Part shown: piece by piece, positions 17,838 through 26,331 of the stretch
Numbering within the stretch: the stretch's first letter is position 1
Layout of the letters: each line of letters starts with the position of its first letter
Assembly (NCBI RefSeq): GCF_002286785.1
Contig: NZ_MUJY01000047.1
Span: 1 to 64,000, forward strand
Source: Pseudomonas sp. PIC25
GTDB taxonomy: Bacteria > Pseudomonadota > Gammaproteobacteria > Pseudomonadales > Pseudomonadaceae
Length of the DNA: 64,000 nucleotides
Direction of reading: 5' to 3'
The notes under the pieces: model-generated
Database searches by the model: none
Told to the model about the DNA's origin: nothing
Seen by the model: the letters and a program-made list of their open reading frames with translations, nothing else
Translations under genes and position numbers: made by a program

Positions 17838-18362
17838 ATGATCAACCTTTCCACGGCCCAGCTGTTGACCCGCTACAAGCGCTGGGCCGATCAGACCTTC
17901 TTCGCCAGCCTGGCCACATTGGCACCCGAGGAACTCGACCGCCAGCGCGTTGGCCCCATGAAGACCATGATGGCCACGCTCAATCACATGTACGTGGTGG
18001 ATCGTATCTGGCAGGCCCATCTGCTGGGCCGCGAACACGGTTTCACCTCGCGCCAGGCGATGCCCTATCCGGAACTCGCCGAGCTGTGGCGAGCCCAGCA
18101 GGAGGTGAACGACTGGTACGTCGATTGGGCTGCCGGACAAACGGAGGGCGCCTTGGCCAAGCCCATCGACTTCGCCTTCGTCTCCGGTAACCGCGGCACC
18201 ATGACCGCTGGCGCCATGCTGCTGCACGTGGTCAACCATGGGAGCTATCACCGTGGCTGGCTGGTGCAGATTTATTTCGAGATTCCTGCCATGCCACCCA
18301 TGACCGACCTGTCGGTGTACCTCACCGAAGCCAGCCCGGAACCGTTAGCCAGTAACTGCTAG
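17838..18362 (+). CDS. DinB-family metal-binding protein
   Basis: The 174-residue protein is a DinB-like four-helix bundle. Candidate metal-binding histidines lie in NHMYVVDRIWQAHLLG and in HVVNHGSYHRG near the C terminus, the usual DinB arrangement. The start at 17838 follows a strong GGGAGGAG; an in-frame ATG at 17781 lacks a site. Its role is unknown; family members include thiol-dependent transferases. The stop codon overlaps that of the convergent LysR gene within the palindrome CTAG (18359-18362). Confidence 0.88.
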   Translation: MINLSTAQLLTRYKRWADQTFFASLATLAPEELDRQRVGPMKTMMATLNHMYVVDRIWQAHLLGREHGFTSRQAMPYPELAELWRAQQEVNDWYVDWAAGQTEGALAKPIDFAFVSGNRGTMTAGAMLLHVVNHGSYHRGWLVQIYFEIPAMPPMTDLSVYLTEASPEPLASNC

Positions 18363-19270
18363 GTGTCTGGTGCGGCCATGTGTTCGACGATCTTGTTGCG
18401 CAGCCAGCGCTCGGCGGGATCGTTGTCGGTGACTTCGCCCCAGACCATTGACAGCTCCGAGGTGGCGATGGGGAAGGGAGGGTCATCGGCGCGCAGGCGA
18501 CCGCCGTCGATCAATGCCTCCGCCGCATAATCCGGGACACAGGCAAGCAGTTCGGTACCCGGCAGGATCGAGCGCAGCCCGCTGAACTGCGGAACCGCCA
18601 GCACCACGCGGCGAGTACGGCCAACGTGGGCCAGGTCGTTGTCGATGTTACCGCACAAGTCACCGGAGAAGGACACCAGAGCATGTGGGCGCTCACTGAA
18701 CTCATCCAGGCTCAGAGCGCCAGGGCGGTCGTCACCGCGCAGCACCTTGACCGTCATGTTGCGCAACTTGCGGCGCTTGGCATTCGCCGGCAGCTCAGTG
18801 GTGTAGCTGACGCCGACGGAAATCTCGCCCGAAGCCAGCATCGCCGACATCAGCAGGAAGTTGACCCGCCGGACTACCACGACCACGTCCGGCGCTTCCT
18901 CCCGGATCTGCTTGAGCAGTTGCGGGAACAGACCAAACTCGGCGTCGTCGGACAGACCGATGCGGAAGGTGTCGCGATTAGTCGCCGGGTCGAAGTCCCG
19001 AGCGCGGCTGACCGCACTGGAGATGGTGTCCATCGCCGGCTGCAGCTCGCGAAGGATCGTCAGGGCACGCAGGGTTGGCTCGTAGACCTTGCCGTTGCGC
19101 ACCAGCAACGGGTCGTCGAAGAGGTCGCGTAGACGGGCTAGCGCAGCACTGACAGCCGGTTGACCGAGGAAGAGCTTCTCCGCGGCACGGGTCAGGTTCC
19201 TTTCGAACATCAGCGTTTCGAAGACCACCAGTAGGTTCATGTCGACGCGGCGCAGGTCGTTGCGGTTCAT
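18359..19270 (-). CDS. LysR-family regulator (NodD/LeuO-like)
   Basis: Start ATG 19270, preceded by AAGGAG, gives 303 residues. It opens with the NodD/LeuO-type signature DLRRVDMNLLVVFETLMFERNLTRAAEKL and GQPAVSAALARLRDLFDDPLLVR, followed by an effector-binding domain. The target is not clear: the only close partner is the convergent DinB gene, which shares its terminal CTAG. No divergent gene lies upstream within 570 bp. Confidence 0.88.
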   Translation of the reverse strand: MNRNDLRRVDMNLLVVFETLMFERNLTRAAEKLFLGQPAVSAALARLRDLFDDPLLVRNGKVYEPTLRALTILRELQPAMDTISSAVSRARDFDPATNRDTFRIGLSDDAEFGLFPQLLKQIREEAPDVVVVVRRVNFLLMSAMLASGEISVGVSYTTELPANAKRRKLRNMTVKVLRGDDRPGALSLDEFSERPHALVSFSGDLCGNIDNDLAHVGRTRRVVLAVPQFSGLRSILPGTELLACVPDYAAEALIDGGRLRADDPPFPIATSELSMVWGEVTDNDPAERWLRNKIVEHMAAPDT

Positions 19271-19649
19271 TCCGACTCCTTCGGGTGCTGTGAACGGCAA
19301 GTATTGTGCAAGTCAGGAGATTGTCTCGTCCGCGTCAGGAAACTTACTCGGCTTCTGCTGGGCGCTTCGGGGGGGATGGGCTACGCCGCTTGCACATCGA
19401 GCACATTATGGTGCGGGCCGAGAAAGGGTGCAGCTGTCTCTGGTTTGGGGCAAGGGGAACCGGGACAGTCTCGGTCAGAACCGAGCCTTAGCGAACGCAT
19501 GAACCTCTGAATGTTTTATTTAACATAATATAGATTATGCGAACCAATATAGCTGAGACTGTGACAGCCAACCGGCACTTCAAAGCCAGCATCTTAAGCG
19601 GCTCCGGTTGTTTTCGGCTTTCGATGCCCATGCCGCCCGTGCCGCTCTC

Positions 19650-19674
19650 GTAGGAGCCAGCTCTGCTGGCGAAG
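19650..19674. repeat. REP element GTAGGAGCCAGCTCTGCTGGCGAAG
   Basis: The same 25-mer recurs exactly at 31719-31743 and 51321-51345, always outside genes. It contains the inverted core CCAGC...GCTGG of Pseudomonas REP sequences. Confidence 0.85.
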
Positions 19675-19687
19675 CTCCGTTTCAAGT

Positions 19688-19730
19688 GAATAAATCCCCG
19701 CTCTGATAAGCCCCGGCGCAATCCGGGAAG
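19688..19730. repeat. Dispersed intergenic repeat, copy C
   Basis: The stretch ends in GATAAGCCCCGGCGCAATCC plus GGGAAG and matches copies at 51400-51458 and 52316-52368 (shared GCGCAATCCGGG). It lies directly beside a REP element. Confidence 0.65.
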
Positions 19731-19775
19731 CGTTTTCATCGTCGTTCGAAAAAGGTCCTTTCCTTCCACAAAGCG

Positions 19776-19819
19776 AATCGCCCCTGCGCAGCAACAGAAT
19801 TGCTGACACAGGGGCGATT
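19776..19819 (-). terminator. Terminator of the BCCT transporter gene
   Basis: Perfect 11-bp arms AATCGCCCCTG and CAGGGGCGATT enclose a second inner stem (CAGCAA/TTGCTG). The hairpin lies 27 bp after the stop of the leftward transporter gene. The U-tract is poor. Confidence 0.65.
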
Positions 19820-19845
19820 TGACCACGGCTATTGGGGATTGCAGA

Positions 19846-21399
19846 TCAGCTGCGGCAGTCCTTGATCAACGCCTTGACCAACCCAATCATGAGCAACAGC
19901 ATCAAGCCCATGAACGGTAGGCCCATGGCGATGGTCCCCGCCTGGATGCCTTTGAGTGCGGTATCGCCGCCGACCACGAAAAGCGTGATCGTTACCAGAC
20001 CGATCATCACCAGCCACAGCACACGTTGAGGTGGCAAGGTTTCGGTGTCGCCGCCGGCGGACAGGTTGTCGACGACCAAGGCACCGGAATCCACCGACGT
20101 GACCATGAAGATCACCAGCAGGACTACGACCAGCAGCGAGGCAATGCCGCCCATCGGCAATACATCGAGGAATTGGAAGATGGCCATGCTGACATCGGTC
20201 AAACCTGCCGCCAGCGTACTGCTTCCTCCAGTGATCTGGGCAATGGCGCCGCCGCCGAATGCGGCGAACCAGAGTACGGTGACGATGGTCGGTGCCAGCA
20301 TCACCATCAGGACCATCTGCCGCAGGGTGCGCCCGCGCGATACACGTGCCACGAATATCCCTACCAGCGGCCCCCAGGTGCACCACCAAGCCCAATAGAA
20401 CACCGTCCAGCCCTGGAGCCAGTCCTGATCCGGACGATCGATCCAGTTGCTCAGCGGCAGGAAGAATTGCACGTAGTCGGACGCTGCATTGAAAACGCCG
20501 AAGAAGAATTGCAACAGGCCAATACCGATGACGACCAGCAGGAACAAGCCCAGGGCCAAGGCCATATTGATGTTGCTCAGCAACTTGACCCCGGCATCCA
20601 GGCCCCGCCATAAGGAGAACGCCGCTATTCCGGTTACTGCGATAATGAACAGCAACTGGAAGGCAAAGGTGTTCGGAATACTCAGGACATGACTGATGCC
20701 GGCGGTTGCCTGCATGGCGCCGAGACCGAGGGACGCGGACAGGCCGAAGACAGTCAGGACTACGGTGAACACGTCGACCAATTGTCCGGGCAGACCTTTA
20801 TGAGCATCGCCGATCAAGGGTTTCAGGCCGGAACTCAGGGAAAGCGGCAGGCCTTTGTTGTAGGAAAAGTATCCGACGACCAAAGCACTGGTCAGATAGA
20901 TCGCCCAAGGGTGAAAGCCCCAGTGGAAGACGGTTGCTCCCAGCGCCATATCCGCGGCCTGCGGTGTATTGGGTAATACGGCAAGGGGAGTTTTCCACCA
21001 GCCGGTATATTGCGCGACGGGCTCAGCGACGCCCCAATACAAAAGCCCTACTCCCATGCCAGCCGCAAACATCATGGAAAACCAGGAAAGCGTGCTGAAC
21101 TCGGGTTTGGCATTCTCTCCGCCTAAACGAATCTTACCCAGCGGCGAAAAAGCCACCCCTGCGCAGAACAGAACGGCCATGTTCCCCATGATCATGATGA
21201 ACCAGTCGAAGTTCGTCAGGACCCAGCTTTTGACACCTTCCAGTGCCTGGCCGAAAAAAGCCGGATTACTCAGCGCCAATAGAACCAGGGCAAATATGGA
21301 GAAGAACGAAACAGGAAATATGACACGATGAAAATTCAAACCCAATATTCGGATATTGAACTCCTGGCCGATAGAACTTTCTGCGGCTACAGGCTTCAT
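19846..21399 (-). CDS. BCCT-family (betaine/choline/carnitine) transporter
   Basis: The start at 21399 (517 residues) follows GAGGTG. The protein has about 12 hydrophobic helices and BCCT hallmarks: SPLGKIRLGGENAKPEFSTL, WFSMMFAAGMGVGLLYWGVAEP and the Trp-rich FYWAWWCTWGPLVGIF with FVARVSRGRTLRQ. BCCT proteins import quaternary ammonium compounds with Na+ or H+. The short C-terminal tail ending in KALIKDCRS argues against osmosensing types with long regulatory tails. A GATase1-type AraC regulator, the class that includes the glycine-betaine regulator GbdR, is encoded just upstream on the same strand, supporting a catabolic quaternary amine uptake role. Confidence 0.92.
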   Translation of the reverse strand: MKPVAAESSIGQEFNIRILGLNFHRVIFPVSFFSIFALVLLALSNPAFFGQALEGVKSWVLTNFDWFIMIMGNMAVLFCAGVAFSPLGKIRLGGENAKPEFSTLSWFSMMFAAGMGVGLLYWGVAEPVAQYTGWWKTPLAVLPNTPQAADMALGATVFHWGFHPWAIYLTSALVVGYFSYNKGLPLSLSSGLKPLIGDAHKGLPGQLVDVFTVVLTVFGLSASLGLGAMQATAGISHVLSIPNTFAFQLLFIIAVTGIAAFSLWRGLDAGVKLLSNINMALALGLFLLVVIGIGLLQFFFGVFNAASDYVQFFLPLSNWIDRPDQDWLQGWTVFYWAWWCTWGPLVGIFVARVSRGRTLRQMVLMVMLAPTIVTVLWFAAFGGGAIAQITGGSSTLAAGLTDVSMAIFQFLDVLPMGGIASLLVVVLLVIFMVTSVDSGALVVDNLSAGGDTETLPPQRVLWLVMIGLVTITLFVVGGDTALKGIQAGTIAMGLPFMGLMLLLMIGLVKALIKDCRS

Positions 21400-21867
21400 G
21401 CAGGGCACCTCGTTTTTGTTGTAATGTATTACATCCAATCTTTGGCGCGTCGGATATTGAATATCCGGCCTCAAAAAACGCGGATATATGCGATAGTCGT
21501 GCGGGGTCCTTTTCAGAAAACTATTTAGTTTTCATCCGTGAATTTTTCTTCTTTCTATATGACCAATGGAGCCTCCTCCGTTGGCGACGCCTACCGAGGG
21601 TATGAACGAAGTCATGGTTATCGGTGCTTTCATCTCCCCTCCAAGATCGATGGACCGGCGTCGCTCGGCATGGCGCCCCCGGAGGACCGCCGCGAGCGTG
21701 AAATCCAGGTCATGGTGATTGATCGGCAATAGCGGTCCTTTGCTGGAAACGACCTGGGGCATATCTCGCTCCGACTGTTCAGGCCCTCTGGCGAATCGCA
21801 AATACACAAAGGCGCTTCGTTTCCGTATGCCGCGAACCTGTCGTGACCGTTTCGCGCCGGCGTTGAT
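21400..21867. other. BCCT promoter region with little else recognised
   Basis: This 468-bp gap holds two palindromes near the transporter start (listed separately). The rest, about 21500-21867, shows no gene or structure that I can support. Confidence 0.5.
21420..21467. promoter_or_regulatory. Two palindromes upstream of the BCCT gene
   Basis: TGTAAT-GT-ATTACA (21420-21433) and the perfect 17-bp palindrome CGGATATT-G-AATATCCG (21451-21467) lie 21 and 52 bp upstream of the ATG. The 12-mer TCGGATATTGAA of the second also occurs inside the gene start at about 21350. These are likely operators for the transporter gene. Confidence 0.55.
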
Positions 21868-22911
21868 TTAGCCGGGGGCATGCGAACGGAATTGCCGGGG
21901 AGTGATACCAAACAGGCTACGAAAGCGTCGGTAAAAGTGGGACGCCGTGACGAACCCGCTCGCGACGGACACTTCGGCGATAGGTTTGTTGGTGTGTTGC
22001 AGCAACTGGCGCGCGTAAGTCAGGCGCAGTTCCAGGTAGTATCGCGTCGGTGTCGCGTTCACGTGGTGACAGAACTGGCGTTCGAGCTGCCGGCGGGAAA
22101 TACCCACGTACCGGGCGATTTCACTCACCTCGATGGGCTCTTCGATATTGCTGTGCATGAGTTCCAGCGCCGCCTTGAGCGTCGATGGCAGGGTCGGGTC
22201 GAGATCGATGGACACGACGGACACATCGACGATGTCCCGCATCTTGTCGCAGTTCAGGACCTCCTCCACCGCATTGACCAGCTCCTGACCTGCAATCGCA
22301 CGAACCACTTCCAGCATCATGCCCAGCGAACTGTTGGCCCCCGCACAACTGATGCGCGTGCGGTCGAGTACATAAGAGCGACGCGTAATGTTCACGCCCG
22401 GGAACAGCTCGGACATCATCGCCCGCCCATCCGGGTGGAACGCACAGTCATAGCCATCCAGCAGCCCTGCCTCGGCGAGGAAGTAACTTCCGTTCCAGAG
22501 GCCGCCGAGTATGGCCCCCGCCGCATCCGCCGAACGCAACTTCGACCGCAGCACCGGATCGCCTTCGAGGCGCACACGAAACCCGCCGCATACCACGATG
22601 ATGTCCTGCTCCTTTTCCTTGAGTTCGGCGAAAGAACAGTCGGTGGAAATGGCGATACCCAGGTCGCTGACAACCAGGTTGTCCCTCCCCCCGACGACCC
22701 GGATTTCGAATAGCGGAGCGGAACTCATGAGATTGGCCGTGACGAGCGCATCCACCGCCCCCGTGAAGGCCATCATCGAGAAGTTTTCCCGCAGGACGAA
22801 CGCCACCCGGCGCACCGACATCGTGAGGCCGGCTCGCCGGGCTTTTTCCAGGTGAGCCAGGTTCTTCAGCTTCAACACACTTTCGAAAGACGATTCCATC
22901 TCGTTGCTCAT
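21868..22911 (-). CDS. GATase1-like AraC-family regulator (GbdR/CdhR type)
   Basis: The 347-residue protein has a DJ-1/PfpI-like N-terminal domain (VRRVAFVLRENFSMMAFTGA, DIIVVCGGFRV) and a C-terminal pair of AraC HTH motifs (SEIARYVGISRRQLERQF; PIAEVSVASGFVTASHFYRRF; GITPRQFRSH). Members of this class control glycine betaine, carnitine and arginine catabolism. The start is uncertain because no ribosome site precedes 22911; an internal ATG before SVRRVAFVL (residue 31) is an alternative. It lies upstream of the BCCT gene on the same strand and divergent from the chemoreceptor gene. Confidence 0.9.
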   Translation of the reverse strand: MSNEMESSFESVLKLKNLAHLEKARRAGLTMSVRRVAFVLRENFSMMAFTGAVDALVTANLMSSAPLFEIRVVGGRDNLVVSDLGIAISTDCSFAELKEKEQDIIVVCGGFRVRLEGDPVLRSKLRSADAAGAILGGLWNGSYFLAEAGLLDGYDCAFHPDGRAMMSELFPGVNITRRSYVLDRTRISCAGANSSLGMMLEVVRAIAGQELVNAVEEVLNCDKMRDIVDVSVVSIDLDPTLPSTLKAALELMHSNIEEPIEVSEIARYVGISRRQLERQFCHHVNATPTRYYLELRLTYARQLLQHTNKPIAEVSVASGFVTASHFYRRFRSLFGITPRQFRSHAPG

Positions 22912-23146
22912 TGATCAGCGTGGCCCCTTCAGCATGGCAGAGGCAATTCGGCGGTGCGTTCCTATCGACGACCAGCCTCAGCCAAGCATTCCGGGGCGGT
23001 AAAGCTCGCAGCGTACCCCATAACGCTTCAAGTCCACCTGCCAAGGCGTCAGTGGGATCGCTCAGCACGAAAGCAGCCGGAGCAGCGGCTCGCCAATGCG
23101 ATCGATACCGCTCGGCGGATCGATTGGCTGCAACCGCCCTCCTGTC

Positions 23147-23173
23147 TCAAGCTCAATCCCTGCAAGCCGATAC
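23147..23173 (+). promoter_or_regulatory. Sigma-28 (FliA) promoter of the chemoreceptor gene
   Basis: TCAAGCTC, 11 bases, GCCGATAC matches the flagellar sigma-28 pattern (TCAAG/TAAAG-type -35, N11, GCCGATAA) with exact spacing, 61 bp before the ATG at 23235. This places the receptor in the flagellar/chemotaxis regulon. Confidence 0.75.
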
Positions 23174-23234
23174 GATTTGTTAGAGACACCCTCGATATCC
23201 TCCAAACGCAACACCGCCCTCCAGTGGGGAACTC

Positions 23235-25175
23235 ATGAACATAAAACAAAAACTGACCTGGGCCTTTGCGACAATTGCCTGTATTCCCGTGATCCTGGTT
23301 TCGGCCATCGTCATATACAGCCTGCGAACGCAGGCCGAAGAGCAGTTTCTGGATGGCAGCGGGCGGGAAATCCGCCAGATCGAAAACGCCATGCGGATGT
23401 TCTTCGACGCCATCAGTGAAAACGTCGAATACCTGTCCAAACTCCCGGAAATCGTGGCGGCCCCTGCCCTGAAGAACTACACGTCCGCCGATGCGGCGGC
23501 TACACCGCTTCCCGAAAGTAACCAGGCGATGCTGGCCCTCTTCACCCGGTATGCCAGCACGCACCCCACGACGGCCTACCTTTCCTATGGACGGGTGGAT
23601 GGCGGCTACGCCATCTGGCCGGATGACCCAAAGCTGCACAGCTACGACCCCCGCGTTCGCCCCTGGTACAAGACGGCCATTGCCGCGCCCGGCCAGACGG
23701 TTCGCAGCAGCGCTTATTACTGGCCGGCGGACGATGCCGTGCTGATCGGCACTGTCCGTACCGTGAACGATGCCCAAGGTAACCTGGCCGGAGTCGTAGG
23801 CGTCGACGTCTCGCTCAAACAACTGACCGACCTGATCAAGCAGATCAAACTGGGCGAGAGCGGCTACATCATGCTGGTGGAAAATGGCGGCAACGTGCTC
23901 GTAGACCCCAGCAACACGGAGCACAACTTCAAGTCCATCGCAGACCTCGGCCCCGGCTACGACCGACTGGCAAACGCGGAAGGACGGGTGAACGTCGAAC
24001 TGGACGGCAAGCGCTACATGGCCAACGTCTGGCCGTCGGCAGCCCTGGGATGGCGCTTCATCGGGCTCATCGAACGCGACGAAGTCATGGCCAAGACGAA
24101 CAGCCTGACCTGGCAGATCGGCCTCGTCACCCTGCTTCTCGCGGTCTGTTTCGCCACAGTCGGTACGGTCTTCGCCCGCATCATCGTCGGGCCGATCCGC
24201 AGTGTGGCCAACGGGCTGGAAAACGTCGCACAGGGCGAAGGCGACCTGACCCACAGCCTGGAGGTGCGCGGCAACGACGAAACCTCCCTGCTCGCCAAAT
24301 GGTTCAACCAGTTCCAGGGCGCCATCCGCCAACTGGTGCAACGCATCGTCGAGGCATCGGCCGCACTACGGCAGACCTCGGATGCCACCGCCCGCGTCGC
24401 CGAAGACATGAGCGGCACGGCGGAGCGCCAGCGGGAAGCCGTCGAGATGGTCTCGACCGCCTTCAACGAGATGGTCGCCACCGCCAACGAAGTGGCCCGC
24501 TCCTGCAGCGAAGCCGCCGAATCGGCGGACTCGGGCCAACGCCAGGCGCACACCGGCCAAGCCCAGATCGAAGAAGCCACGGGCAGCGTCTCCCGGCTCA
24601 GCGAAAACCTCCTGCAGTCCACCCAGGCCATGCAGGTACTGGAACAGGACAGCCAGAACATCAACGCCATCCTTGATACCATTCGTTCGATTGCCGAGCA
24701 GACGAACCTGTTGGCGCTGAACGCCGCGATCGAGGCGGCCCGCGCTGGCGAACAGGGCCGCGGGTTCGCGGTGGTGGCCGATGAAGTACGGGCCCTGGCC
24801 AAACGTACTGCCGACTCGACGGGCGAGATCGATAGCCTGCTGGGTGGGCTCGCGAGACGCACCCAAGAAGTCACCCGGCAGATGCAAAGCAGTCTGGAAA
24901 TGTCACAGGCATGCGTGGAGCGGATTCGCATGGCGAGCGAGAGCTTCGAGCAGATTCGCCTGTCGGTCGACCACATCCGCGACCAGAACACGCAGATCGC
25001 CGCCGCGGCGGAGGAGCAGCACCAGGTCGCCGAGGATATCAACCGGCATATCGCGCAAATCCAGGACAACGCGCTGCTGGTCGAACAGCTCGCCCAGTCG
25101 GCGCACCGCGACTCGCAACATCTCTCCAGCCTTTCCAGCGAACTGCACGGCCTGGTCGGACGATTCCGAACCTGA
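23235..25175 (+). CDS. Methyl-accepting chemotaxis protein with dCache sensor
   Basis: The 646-residue receptor has TM1 (about 8-30), a periplasmic double-Cache domain (about 40-275), TM2 (about 288-310), HAMP and a cytoplasmic signalling hairpin with tip [20 protein letters not shown]. Within the Cache domain Y137, R142, W144, Y145 ([10 protein letters not shown]) and D191 (GVDVSL) fit the amino-acid-binding dCache motif known from PctA-type receptors. The ligand may therefore be an amino acid or a related amine, despite the quaternary-amine transporter and regulator next door. No C-terminal CheR-tethering pentapeptide is present. It is divergent from the AraC gene and has its own sigma-28 promoter. 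Confidence 0.93.
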   Translation: MNIKQKLTWAFATIACIPVILVSAIVIYSLRTQAEEQFLDGSGREIRQIENAMRMFFDAISENVEYLSKLPEIVAAPALKNYTSADAAATPLPESNQAMLALFTRYASTHPTTAYLSYGRVDGGYAIWPDDPKLHSYDPRVRPWYKTAIAAPGQTVRSSAYYWPADDAVLIGTVRTVNDAQGNLAGVVGVDVSLKQLTDLIKQIKLGESGYIMLVENGGNVLVDPSNTEHNFKSIADLGPGYDRLANAEGRVNVELDGKRYMANVWPSAALGWRFIGLIERDEVMAKTNSLTWQIGLVTLLLAVCFATVGTVFARIIVGPIRSVANGLENVAQGEGDLTHSLEVRGNDETSLLAKWFNQFQGAIRQLVQRIVEASAALRQTSDATARVAEDMSGTAERQREAVEMVSTAFNEMVATANEVARSCSEAAESADSGQRQAHTGQAQIEEATGSVSRLSENLLQSTQAMQVLEQDSQNINAILDTIRSIAEQTNLLALNAAIEAARAGEQGRGFAVVADEVRALAKRTADSTGEIDSLLGGLARRTQEVTRQMQSSLEMSQACVERIRMASESFEQIRLSVDHIRDQNTQIAAAAEEQHQVAEDINRHIAQIQDNALLVEQLAQSAHRDSQHLSSLSSELHGLVGRFRT

Positions 25176-25448
25176 CCCAGAAGCGCTCAGCGTGCACCGC
25201 CGCAGGTCATGAGCCCGCGGCGTTGTCCGTTCAGGCATACGCTCCGCGATTGGGAAAATTGGCGCTGAGGCTCTCACTAAGACGACCACTCGCCTCCGAG
25301 GTAGTTGAGCCGTCCTAGCCCTGCCTCGACGAAAGGCGTACCAAGCTTTCGCTGCCCCCTTCACCGACAAACCTCTCCCCTGCCCCGCAGCCGCCTCTGG
25401 TACGGAAAACTGCTACCCTTTCGACCCGGGAAGGCTGAGGACATTCCG

Positions 25449-25678
25449 ATGACACAAGGAACGACTCCATCGCAGCGCCTGGGCGAACTGGTCCGGTTGC
25501 GGCGCGCGCGGGATCGCATCGACCGCGACTACGCCTCTAGCCTCTCGACGTCGAAGCGCTGGCCCGCGGCGCGCACATGTCCGCCGGGCACTTCAGTCGC
25601 CAGTTCCACCGGGCCTATCGCGACTGCGCAGTGTGCGACCCGGCCGGCAACCTCATACGGATTCAGCAAGTGCGTTGA
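25449..25678 (+). pseudogene. AraC/VOC-type regulator, frameshifted and internally deleted
   Basis: From the ATG at 25449 the frame reads LGELVRLRRARDRIDRDYA, the start of an AraC HTH protein, then loses frame near 25536-25544. In the next frame LDVEALARGAHMSAGHFSRQ, then FHRAYRDCAVCDPAGNLIRI and QQVR-stop continue to 25678. The first part is the AraC helix-turn-helix region. The end (DPAGNLIRIQ) is typical of the C terminus of a VOC/glyoxalase domain, so the second HTH and most of the VOC domain are missing. Two lesions, one frameshift and one deletion of several hundred bases, make it non-functional. Confidence 0.75.
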
Positions 25679-25734
25679 CGCCCAGACGTGCCCCGGCGAG
25701 CCGGGGCCATCTCACGCCACAACAGGCTCAGGAC

Positions 25735-26280
25735 ATGAAAGAACAAGCACGGAACGAACTGCTCGAAACACTGAAAAACCGCTTCGAACAGAACAAACAA
25801 CGCCACGAAGGCATCGCCTGGGCTGACGTCCAGGCCAGGCTCGAAAGCAACCCCGACGCACTGAAATCGCTCCAGGCCATGGAGGCCACCGGCGGCGAAC
25901 CGGACGTAATCGGCCACGACACGGAAACCGGACGCTTCACCTTCTGCGACTGCGCTCCGGAAAGCCCGACAGGCCGCCGAAGCCTCTGCTACGACAACGC
26001 CGCCCTGGAAGCGCGAAAGGAACACAAACCACAAAACAGCGCCGTCGGCATGGCCAACGAAATGGGTATCGAACTGCTGACCGAAGACCAATACCGCGCG
26101 CTGCAAACCCTGGGCGAATTCGACCAGAAGACCTCCACCTGGCTCGACACCCCGCCCGACGTCCGCTCCCTTGGCGGCGCCCTGTTCGGCGACCGGCGTT
26201 ATGGGCGGGTGTTCGTGTACCACAACGGGGTGCAGTCGTATTACGCGGCGAGAGGGTTTCGGGGAGTGGTTGGGGTGTGA
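25735..26280 (+). CDS. DUF4256-family protein
   Basis: The start at 25735 gives 181 residues; a longer in-frame start at 25633 runs back through the pseudogene tail. Conserved DUF4256 features: ELLETLKNRFEQNKQRHEGI, WADVQARLE, LQAMEATGGEPDVIG, FCDCAPESPTGRRSLCYD and a C-terminal FGDRRYGRVFVYHNGVQSYY. The function is unknown. No partner gene is evident. The IS1182 element is inserted about 55 bp after its stop. Confidence 0.85.
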   Translation: MKEQARNELLETLKNRFEQNKQRHEGIAWADVQARLESNPDALKSLQAMEATGGEPDVIGHDTETGRFTFCDCAPESPTGRRSLCYDNAALEARKEHKPQNSAVGMANEMGIELLTEDQYRALQTLGEFDQKTSTWLDTPPDVRSLGGALFGDRRYGRVFVYHNGVQSYYAARGFRGVVGV

Positions 26281-26331
26281 GTGTTAATACGGCATGAGCG
26301 TTTCTGCTGAGCGTAACTGCTGGCAGAAATC

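Larger units (their letters stand above)
19271..19845. other. Intergenic region with AT-rich stretch, REP and dispersed repeat
   Basis: This 575-bp stretch has no convincing gene. It holds the presumptive LysR promoter at its left end, an AT-rich tract around 19510-19560, a REP element (19650), a copy of a dispersed repeat (19688) and the BCCT gene terminator (19776). Confidence 0.6.

Noticed and set aside
22967-23031. TAAAG ... ATAAC as an alternative sigma-28 promoter
   Set aside because: Spacing is about three bases too short; the TCAAG/GCCGATAC pair at 23147 fits better.
23049-24341. Minus-strand 430-codon frame opposite the chemoreceptor
   Set aside because: Antisense shadow of the MCP gene.
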